Shown here: piece by piece, positions 55,621 to 64,000 of the stretch
How the letters are laid out: every line of letters starts with the position of its first letter
Position numbering within the stretch: position 1 is the stretch's first letter
From: Antedon bifida
Lineage: Eukaryota > Echinodermata > Crinoidea > Comatulida > Antedonidae
Assembly (NCBI GenBank): GCA_963402885.1
Contig: OY727093.1
Coordinates: forward strand, 4,154,001-4,218,000
Direction of reading: 5' to 3'
Length of the DNA: 64,000 nt
Program-made: the position numbers and the translations under genes
The notes under the pieces: generated by a model
Told to the model about the DNA's origin: nothing
Databases searched by the model: none
The model's input: the letters and a program-made list of their open reading frames with translations, nothing else

Positions 55621-56144
55621 CATAATGAATACAAATAATCATTCCTGTAAAACAGAATATATTTTTTTCAATTCACATTTATTCAGCAATATAAATATTT
55701 ACTATACAGTGATTTTACAGAGACAAGTAATTGTCTGTAGTCGTAACACCCTTTAGGAAAAAAACAAATATTATCACAAAGAAAAAAAAGTATAAATAAA
55801 TATAATATAAAAGGAACTAACGAATATTGAATATTAAGATAATCCATAAAAAAAATGTAAACGTGATGACGTATCGGTTTCATAGAACCAATATGCTTAA
55901 TTAAACATTTTATAAATAATTCGTTATCTTCCAGGCTACAGAAACAATGAATAATACATTATAAGATTTTTTTTCTAATTTCATACGCATCCAACGGCCA
56001 ATTTGCCGATTACAGGATGATCATTCGTATAGAATAATAATTAAACGTTTATGTTTTGTGTAATTATACAATACTGTACTTCTCTCAGGACAGTTTATTA
56101 GGCCTATTATACAATTTTCAATGGTGAAAAATCATTCTCTTCTT
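55621..56144. other. Intergenic stretch
   Basis: No coding sequence is supported. AT-rich; nothing recognised. Confidence 0.35.
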
Positions 56145-57149
56145 TCATTTGCAGAAAACGTCAACAAATGCTTGTCTGAAACTAGTATTTACTACATTAT
56201 ATATTAAAGGATTTACAGAAGAATTTAAGTATGTTCCCAAACGAAAAATATTCAATAGCCAAGAGACATCAGATCCAAGAATATTTAAAAAGTATAATAT
56301 TGCGAACATATAAATCGGTGTCATGCAGAGAACATAAATGGCGACCGTTACAAAAACTGTCCAAAGTATAGTTCTCTCTGATTTAGAACGTGGGTCGGTC
56401 TCGCGTGAATTCATTGTTACGTTACTTCGGGACTTTCTTACAGAATGGAAAATAAGCGAATATAAAACTAAAATAACCACAATTAACACCATAGTGATAA
56501 CAGATTGTAGTATCCAATACATTGAACATAGTTTGTTGTAGCTTGGCTTAATATGACAAATGTTATCTCGATTTGATATGCCTCTATACATATCAGGCCA
56601 GGGAAGAATGACAGACACTTGATACTTATAAACAAATACTATTGTATTTACAGCCAAACTGAAAATCCATATAATTGCGCAGATCTTTATAGATCTTGAG
56701 AGACTACCAAATCCACTTCTTTTAAACTGAAAAGGTCTACAAACTGAGATATAACGTTCAACCGAAAGCCAACAAATCGTTAGAATGGCTACATGCACGG
56801 CACACACAGGTATATAAGTTTGTAGTCCACACAACCAATTTCTCCGGAAATCAAAAACCGTAAACGATATCGGTAAAAAATCCTCACTCAACCTTATTTC
56901 AAAGGGTGCCACGATTAAAAGCAACGTATCAGCTATTGCCAAATTGGCTAGATACACGTACACTGATTTGCGCAGTTTACTTACTATAACGATAAATGTC
57001 ATTATGCTAAAAGCGACAACGACGTGAATCACATACTTAAGGGAAATATTTGTTAAATCTCTATTCAGGAAAATATCAATGATATCATCGTATTGATTGG
57101 TGTTAAACGACGAATTAATTTGTTCTGCATTTTCAGCTGAAATTGACAT
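56145..57149 (-). CDS. Divergent class A GPCR lacking the TM1 GN motif
   Basis: 334 codons from MSISAENAEQINSSF. TM2 LANLAIADT, Cys before TM3 (NWLCGLQ), SVERYISVC, SRSIKI, ECL2 PWPDMYRGISNRDNICHI, TM6 CMTP, TM7 NSSVNPLIYNVVN, helix 8 FRQAFVDVF. TM1 reads AFSIMTFIVIV where all paralogs have AFGIVGNIMTF: twelve bases are missing, removing Gly1.49 and Asn1.50, the most conserved class A residue. The tail stops about 17 residues earlier than in paralogs. The frame is otherwise fully open, so it may be expressed, but signalling is doubtful. It is the oldest split among the intact genes here. Confidence 0.88.
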   Translation of the reverse strand: MSISAENAEQINSSFNTNQYDDIIDIFLNRDLTNISLKYVIHVVVAFSIMTFIVIVSKLRKSVYVYLANLAIADTLLLIVAPFEIRLSEDFLPISFTVFDFRRNWLCGLQTYIPVCAVHVAILTICWLSVERYISVCRPFQFKRSGFGSLSRSIKICAIIWIFSLAVNTIVFVYKYQVSVILPWPDMYRGISNRDNICHIKPSYNKLCSMYWILQSVITMVLIVVILVLYSLIFHSVRKSRSNVTMNSRETDPRSKSERTILWTVFVTVAIYVLCMTPIYMFAILYFLNILGSDVSWLLNIFRLGTYLNSSVNPLIYNVVNTSFRQAFVDVFCK

Positions 57150-57375
57150 CTTGTTGCTTTTTCTTCTGCTTCGTAAATAACTCCGTTTACTAATGTCTAT
57201 TAATAAAAGAACGAATACTGCTGAAAATGTTCTAACTGTGGAAGTAAGATAATGTAGTATAAAGTGTCACGTGTTTCGTACTTCAACTTATAAGTTGGGA
57301 ACGATTCTTAGTACAGATCAAAATTCCCGTTTTGTTAGTGTTGAAATTCTCCAAAAATCTTCAAGCTCGTTATCA

Positions 57376-57418
57376 CTGACGCAGAATGTAGACGTCGCTT
57401 GTCATTGGTTACTATAAC
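57376..57418 (-). promoter_or_regulatory. TGACG plus CCAAT-box block
   Basis: CTGACGCAGAATG and GACGTCGCTTGTCATTGGTTAC, followed by CACGTG, about 230-275 bp upstream of the 57149 start. The surrounding sequence does not align with the other receptors, yet CGCTTGTNATTGGTTAC is kept. This argues for function. Confidence 0.55.
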
Positions 57419-57807
57419 ATCACGTGATAAAGTGTTTTCGAACGTTGAGAGCGTTGGACAAAGTAGTAAATTAGACTAGTATGATTTAAAACACAGTCAA
57501 ACATAATTTATTTATGGCAATTAAAACAAAAATTAATGAAAGGAGCATTGTATCCTGAAATTAATAAATAAAAAATCATTTTTAAATTAATTTTAAAAGA
57601 ATACAAAATGGGTGAAAATTTGAAGGTGGGAGTTCGTTTAAAAGAGAGGATGCAACATAGGAGAACGTGCGTTTACCGGAAGTACGGAAGAGATAGTAAT
57701 TCTTGTATAAAGCAATTAACTTTCGATAAACCAATTATTAATTACTCACTTGCTACGTTTCGGCTATTTTCAGTAGCTTTGGTTACGCAAATGACTCCAT
57801 GATGACC

Positions 57808-58105
57808 TTCTGTCACTCGCCTGATGTTTAGCTTTCTACTGGTGTCCTCCACTGGATGCTCAGATGTCCCTTTTGATCATCGTAGATGTGGCTCATGTCC
57901 TCCCTTGTCTCTGTTGATGTCAGTTTTACTTTTCAAAATGGCTTCTTTTCCTTGATAGATAGTTTTCTTCGTTATCCAATATCTTGGTATGTGGTTTTCC
58001 ATGATAATGATCAGTGGAGATTTGTGGAGAATTTTTGATTGCGAGTGTCGAGCGCTCCTGGTTCGTGCAAAAAGCTGAACATCAGGTGAGTGATGGCGCG
58101 AATCA
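57808..58105 (-). mobile_element. Possible Penelope-like element fragment
   Basis: The minus strand encodes YQGKEAILKSKTDINRDKGG and HEPHL, resembling the end of the GIY-YIG endonuclease of Penelope-like elements (EAIxIRK...NRDxG). The fragment is bounded by inverted copies of CACTCGCCTGATGTTTAGCT and GCTGAACATCAGGTGAGTG. Assignment is from memory of the motif only. Confidence 0.4.
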
Positions 58106-59250
58106 CCGAGTCATGACGAATGACAGAAGGAAGAATTTTGAATACCAATATTACTTTAAAACCAGATGAAATGTTTGTATTATTTTTCAGTGGAGGGAAG
58201 GTGACGGGATGTTACGGAATATTATCGAGGAACAAGGTGTTTGATATAAATATAAGATGGAGACGGGAAAAGAAAAAGCTTGAAACAAGGATCTTGAGCC
58301 TTTAGCAACTACCTATAATGGCTATGTGGATATCTGGCCTCTCCAGGAGATTTGTCTCTAAACTTTCATAAAATAAAAAAAAAATGTATAAATAATGTTT
58401 TAAGAAGTTTATTGTAAAAACTATGCACCGGTAGGCCCTATAATAAATATAGACCGATAACATTTGTGTGAATATAAAATGTGCCGAGTTCAATAATAAC
58501 ATCCAAACTTACAGTCTAATTTGCAATAAAGTATTTATTGTTATTATTTAAACCATTCATCATGCAGTATAACATTCAATGGGGAAATAAATCAGTTATT
58601 TTCCTACGAATAATTCTGCTGTAGAAAACTTCAAGGATTTACTAAACAATACTCCAAGAAAAATAATTTCTCGTTAATGATAACAATATGTAATTAACAT
58701 ACTAAATATGGTGTCATTTATTTAACATATTCTACAGGATTACACAACCAGGTAAAAGAAAACCTGTTTTGCATTGTGGTCCTGTCTTAAATACAAAAGA
58801 AATCAGGAGGAGAAATGTTTAGTTTTGTAAAAAAAAAATTGATTATTTGTTTATAACACACCTACTATAAATTATGTCATCAACCGACATGTCACTAACA
58901 ATAGGCCTACGGAAGTGTATAAAAGGAGATAGCAATTCGAGAAATCGCTAGGCAACTGAAACTGATCTATGCTAATTATGTTTTTCCTGGTGTCAGTATA
59001 GAGTTAGTATAGTATATTACCAATATGCCTAAATAAAGTCCCTAAGTATAATATCATGTTGTTATATTATACATTATTAATTTGTTAACACTATCTGTGT
59101 GCTTGATAACTCATTATAATCTAAAATTCCATAAATGAATAAACGACCTGTAATTTTCCCTTTCCTGTACATCGCGCAGACACAACATACATTTCACATT
59201 TGCAGTAACTCAGGCTTAAAGATAACTAGATTGATTATAAGAAGGACACT
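58106..59250. other. Intergenic stretch with GPCR tail remnant
   Basis: At about 58590-58660, CAGTTATTTTCCTACGAATA and GTAGAAAACTTCAAGGATTT are a receptor tail remnant. Nothing else is recognised between the array and the Tie-like gene. Confidence 0.4.
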
Positions 59251-62200
59251 ATGTTTCTCAAACAGTTTTTAGATTTTATAATAAGTTTTTGTTTGTGTTC
59301 ATTGGGATCATCAGGTATGTATTGAAAGTATTAATATTTCTTCTTTGTTTTGATTATTATTATTTAAATGTAATCTTTGTTTTTATGGGTAGCAGTTATT
59401 TAGTTTATGGTAGCATTTGTATATTCACATACACTCAGTACAATCCTTGTTTACTTGCAATTACAAAGTGCAAGTGAGTGCTGTGAGCAGATCTATTGAC
59501 ACCGTATAAAATAATTATTACAAATGAATATTCTAAACGGCGGATCAAGGTGATCATTTGAATTGATGATACGCTAGCGTACCATCTTTGTCGTGCCTAC
59601 AGATGGTTCTCGAATACACAGTAATCTCAGCGTAAACAAATGGCGATTTCAAATGTACGTACCGCAGGATATATAAATATAATACATTGTCGTTTACAGA
59701 AACGAATAAATAGACACGATGATGTATGTAGTCAGCTAAAATTAGCACCATGGGAATTACTTCCGAAAGAGAAAAATTTGGACTCATTTAGACAAACCCA
59801 ATTTATGTGTTTTTGTATGTAACATTATCATTAACATTATCCACTCAGTAACGAAATATTTGTTCACGTTTTATAGGGAGTGTGGGTACTGTTAGATATA
59901 AACGCATATACAAATACATGTATTACTGTCAGTGAGTGTGGGTACTGTTAGATATATAAACACATAATATACAAATAAACTTTAATACTGCTTCTCAACG
60001 TTTGTATTAATAATTACAAAAAATATAAACGTCATAGTGGTGTATCGTTACATTATTTTACTTTACTATTTCAATCGCAAATGTTCTACTGTATTAGTGG
60101 TATATTATATATAGGCCAGTAAGACATTTGCGATCCAAATAATTATACTGGGAGAGACTGTAAATGTATATATAGGCCTAGATTGTTAGATTGTTGCTGC
60201 AGAATGGCGTATCATTATTTTGGCTGAGACCACAATAGCAACTATTATTTCCCTGTGTGTTTCACCAGGGAAGAGTTAAATTACTTTGTAACTCTTCCCT
60301 GGTTTCACTTAAGACAGTTCAGTTAGACGTCGTGTGCCTCTTTGTTATGTAAATTTACTCAAGCTCATTTGTCATCGGTGACAAATTTAAAAGTTAAAAG
60401 TTAAAAAGTGTTATTGCTCAGACAAAATCAATGATCCAGAAGGAAAGTTTGAGAGAGAATCTCGCGAAATACGCCGATTAATGCACATTAAACCCTTTAA
60501 AACTCTACAACGGGATAAATAAAGGTGATGCGACGACATTTAGGCCTACAATATAAGTGAGTAAATGCATAGACTCGACTTGCCAAGATAGGCTATCGTA
60601 ACATCTGATCTGCGGTTAGAATAGGCATCTAGTAATTTGTTTAATTGATTTGATCGAAGTATAGTAGACAATATTTCATTTTCTAGTATCATATCAATAA
60701 CCACACTCTTGATAATATACAAATAATGCACAAGTCAGAGTTCGTCAATGGAGATGCGGCGCACGAGGCGCAGTCGAGTGCATGTTGCAGCGAGCCTACC
60801 GCGATCGGTATTCATTTTTGCTTCGCACTTTTTGCACTCCAGTGCATGATAGTGAAAAAATAAAGAGCGCACACGTGACTCATTTTACATTATTTGATTA
60901 TTGCAAAAAGACCAAATAATAATAATAACATTTATATCAAGAGTACACTTTCTTCGGCTTATTGTAGCAAAATGCAGTTTAGATCGAAAAAACGTAGGAA
61001 AAGTGTCTTTAACCGGTACTGTAATTAGTTATTATCATAAAACGATGTTTTATTTAAGATCCACTAGATATAACACTGATGTCTCAACCACCACCACAGA
61101 CGAGTGCATTTGGTAGTGCCAGTGTGTGGTTTCGAGGATACGCACTTCAAGACGACAAAGACATTAGAGATGTATCAATTGGACAATTATACAAGAATAT
61201 CGATGGGAAAAATAACGTGACTTGGAATGATGCTGGTAACGATGGCAGATCAACTAGAATGCAAGCGAAAGCTGTGCCAGACGGAAAGATATTTTCCACA
61301 AGCAGCAGGGTTACATCTCGAATTCACCAAGATTGGATGTTTCTTGGTATTGATCTACAACCTCAGACTGTTGGTGTATTTTCATTTGAAGCAAAGAAAA
61401 ACGGAGTAGTCACAAATTCAGCAATTGTACTGACATCCGCTTCTGGTACGTAAATACATGTCCCTAATTGTATACTTTTTTTTAAAGTAAAGCGTAGGCC
61501 TACTAGGCCTAATCTACCGCAGTAAACCAAATAATATTGCACTTAATCTATTTTTAGCAATGTAATTATTTGTATCGTTTCAAAATATTATATTTAATTA
61601 CTGTATCATACAGATGTGATCAGAATGAAGTATAGAACGATAACGGCCAGTCTTGGAGAGTATGTCCAAATCCAAAAAGGTGCTGATCTTAACGATTTAC
61701 GTTGGAGGCACAATTACGAGGAAATACACGCAATGAGGGGTAGTGCGTATGTAGGGATTGATAACGTACGAAAACAAGATGATGGCGTATATGAATGTTA
61801 TACAGGTGATAGTCCTGATGGTAACCATGGTATTATGAGACTTATTATTAGAGGTAGGTTTTAACCGTTATTGAATTTAAATACAATAATAGGTTGTATT
61901 ACCTGATAGTATGTAGGGAAGACCATTTTTTAAATGTAATATTTATACGATAACTTTTTTTATTTATGTCACCGTAAAACGCTATAATCACCTAATATAA
62001 AGGATTTCCTTTTCTGCTGAATGATTTGATGACATGTGTTCGATCATAATTTAGAATTAGTTTCGATAGTCCTTCTGATTAAACTGCATCCAACATATTT
62101 ATTTAGGTTGTCCCAGGCAAAAATGGAATCCTCCAGCGTGTAAAGAAAATTGTCCCATATGTTATAATGGCGGAGAGTGTGACCATAAAACGGGTATATG

Positions 62201-63912
62201 TATTTGTCCAGCAGGATTCAAAGGCAACGCTTGTGAACACGGTAAGTCTTAATTTATTTATATCTTCACCTTACAGTAAATAATTCACATTGATGTATAC
62301 ACATCATAACTAGGTGATCATTAATAACAACACCTGTTGTTATTGTATTTAAAATCTTTATTCTTTTTCCTCTTTCTTTCTTTCTGTAACTATTTAACTA
62401 TGTTTTAAGACAATTATCTGAAAAAGTTAAATGTCAATCATTACCAAAATTTCACAATAATCCTAATAAGCGTTTCAGCGTGATTATTTATCCCTGACGT
62501 CATTTTGCTTAAGAAAGCGTCATTTTGCTTAAGAAACGTATAAAATTACGAATTCAACCAATTTGAGTCCATTCCCACTTAAAATAACGCTATAAGAGCA
62601 GGTTAAAAATGACAAAATGCGCACATTAATTGCATAAAAGTGCTGAAACGTACAAAATATTGAGATATCATCAATTAATGGTCACTTGCATTTAAAAGTT
62701 AGGGTTTTTTTTTCTCTTTCGTCATAAATTATCATATTCAACAGAGCGCATCTTGTTTATTTGGACTCGATTTTTTTTCAAATTTTAATATGTGCTTGCT
62801 CAAAAATTATTCGGATGTTGTGACGTTATCATATGTCCAGTTGAAGTTAAAAAGTATTTTTTTCATATTTTTTGTCAAAGTTATACAAATTTCAATGCGC
62901 GCGCATCAGGTCATAGGATGACATACATCAACATTTTGGGATCGTATTTTAACGTACGTGCATAGTTTTTTTTTAAATAAATGTCAGTAAAATTATAAAA
63001 ATGATCACCTATAATTCGTCAAAGTGATTCTTTTTATTTTTATTTATGCATTACATTAGAACAGGATGATTAGGTTGATTCTAAAACTCGTTTTGCTGTG
63101 TTTGCTATAGGTTGTGGAAATAACAACTGGGGTCATGAATGTAATGGTTTCTGTTCTTCAGGACCATCAAAATGTCGAGGATTGCTTTTTTGTCCACCTG
63201 ATCCAGTTGGTTGTGCATGCGGCAATGGTTTTGAAGGAAACGATTGTAAAACAGGTAAAAGAAAAGAATTATTGTTCTAGGCTAGTATTTATTAGTTTGA
63301 ATCATACTACATATTTTGTGTTTATACAGTAATTGCTGTAATTTATTGTTATTTATTATTACTAGATAGTTGTCGAATAGGCCTACACGATAATTTCGGC
63401 GTTAACAAAATGGCGAGTTTCAAGTTGTGTACCACAGGACTATAATACCTTTCGTTCACAGGAACAAATAAATAGACACGGTGATGATTTATGTTGCACC
63501 CTGTGAAATACTTCAGAAAGTGAAAGTCGTCACAAAATGTCGCATAATAGTATCCAATTTGACCACAAATTGGATCGAGAAAAAAAATGTATTTACATGA
63601 AAACTGCAATTTAAAGCAAATATAGTCAAATTGTTTGCCAGTCAGGTTTTTGGTTGAATTTAACCATTTATTTTATTTTAATATTATTTAAAACATTTTT
63701 CATGATTTTGGGGGACAATATACCTCTTTAAATTTAATTAAATGTAGGCCTAGTAATTTTAAAAATTACTTTTATAGAGTGCAAGGCTGGTTTTTATGGG
63801 GCAGATTGTCGACAAAAATGTCACTGTGCCGATAGATATTGTCATCCACATATAGGATGTACTACTTTGAAATTATGTGAAGACGGTTTCGTTGAAGAAG
63901 GGTGTCGGGAAA
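59251..63912 (+). CDS. Tie-like receptor tyrosine kinase, 5' exons (continues past right edge)
   Basis: Six exons fit one frame: 59251-59314, 61059-61445, 61614-61853, 62107-62241, 63111-63254 and 63778-63912. All have GT/AG ends, and all internal junctions are phase 1. Exon 1 encodes a 21-residue signal peptide (MFLKQFLDFIISFCLCSLGS). Exon 2 encodes an Ig-like region without a Cys pair. Exon 3 is an Ig-like module with DDGVYECY. Exons 4-6 encode Cys-rich EGF/laminin-EGF modules (NGGECDHKTGICICPAGFKG, CPPDPVGCACGNGFEG, CKAGFYGADC) in the order and spacing of Tie/angiopoietin receptors. It is expected to be a membrane receptor with a kinase domain, but no kinase is in the window. Exon 1 is inferred from splice phase and signal peptide. 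It lies on the opposite strand to the GPCR array. Confidence 0.85.
59588..59815 (+). repeat. Interspersed repeat C copy in Tie-like intron 1
   Basis: Second copy of the repeat at 53488-53725, same orientation. Confidence 0.6.
59985..60115 (-). repeat. Inverted copy of the 180-bp tandem unit
   Basis: AACGTTTGTATTAATAATTAC through ACGTCATAGTGGTGTATCG to ATTTCAATCG is the reverse of the unit at 53976-54155. A direct start of the unit lies at 59847, so the intron holds the unit in both directions. Confidence 0.6.
60264..60303. repeat. Perfect 15-bp stem-loop
   Basis: ACCAGGGAAGAGTTA and its exact complement TAACTCTTCCCTGGT, separated by 10 bases, in intron 1 of the Tie-like gene. Could be the core of a small MITE. 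Confidence 0.6.
62830..63035 (-). repeat. Interspersed repeat E, inverted copy in Tie-like intron 4
   Basis: The complement of CACTTTGACGAATTATAGG, GATGTATGTCATCC and ATTGAAATTTGTATAACTTT in the same order as at 11276-11660, without the middle 230 bp of the array copies. Confidence 0.65.
63368..63565 (+). repeat. Interspersed repeat C copy in Tie-like intron 5
   Basis: Diverged third copy (ACCACAGGACTATAATACC, AATAAATAGACACGGTGAT). Confidence 0.5.
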
Positions 63913-64000
63913 GTATGAATTTTGTTTTTTCAACATATAATATGTATGTATTATAGCCAAATAAAATGATCTGGTTTATTCAAATTATTCTGTACTGAAA

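Noticed and set aside
57608..57802. Small plus-strand frame MGENLKVGVRLKERM
   Set aside because: No homology is recognised, there is no splice context, and it is adjacent to a probable transposon fragment.

Overview
The window is animal nuclear DNA: AT-rich, with long spaces between genes, intron-containing and intronless genes, and many non-LTR retrotransposons, tRNA-derived SINEs and short inverted-repeat elements. I think a marine deuterostome invertebrate, most likely an echinoderm. The reasons are a Tie-type receptor gene at the right edge, CR1/L2-like LINEs (one starting with a 2A-like peptide), and a tandem expansion of intronless rhodopsin-class receptors like the lineage-specific chemoreceptor-type GPCR expansions reported from sea urchin. 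The species is not determined.

Positions 1 to about 58,700 hold one minus-strand cluster of intronless class A GPCR genes of about 350 codons. Eight are open from start to stop (5682-6746, 16944-18005, 29665-30726, 33014-34075, 46359-47423, 49733-50794, 51311-52375, 56145-57149) and a ninth runs off the left edge (1-294). At least eight more loci are pseudogenes or large fragments, and about eight short tail fragments lie between them. Every copy is on the minus strand. Nested segmental duplications built the cluster: a block of about 7.6 kb is present at about 5.6-13.2 kb and 41.6-49.3 kb, and a second block type at 21.75-28.7 kb, 29.0-34.1 kb and in part at 39.5-41.6 kb. A chimeric receptor pseudogene marks the junction of the two block types near 41.6 kb.

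Mobile elements have landed in these blocks, and the sister copy often keeps the empty site, so boundaries and target duplications can be read directly. Examples are a 1,141-bp foldback element (43313-44453), a 399-bp TTAA element (34370-34768), a 625-bp Harbinger-like element with TTA duplications (23397-24021 and copies), a 3.4-kb LINE inside a SINE (24600-27985), and a LINE with a 957-codon open reading frame inside a receptor fragment (13373-16340).

Upstream of the receptor genes two short sequence blocks recur: an AGGGCGC-centred motif in one subfamily, and a TGACG plus CCAAT-box block in another. The second is kept even in front of the most divergent member, so both are candidate shared promoter elements.

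From 59,251 to the right edge the plus strand carries the 5' part of a multi-exon receptor gene: signal peptide, Ig-like segments, then EGF/laminin-EGF-like modules in the order and spacing of Tie/angiopoietin receptors. All introns are in phase 1. The kinase part lies beyond the window.
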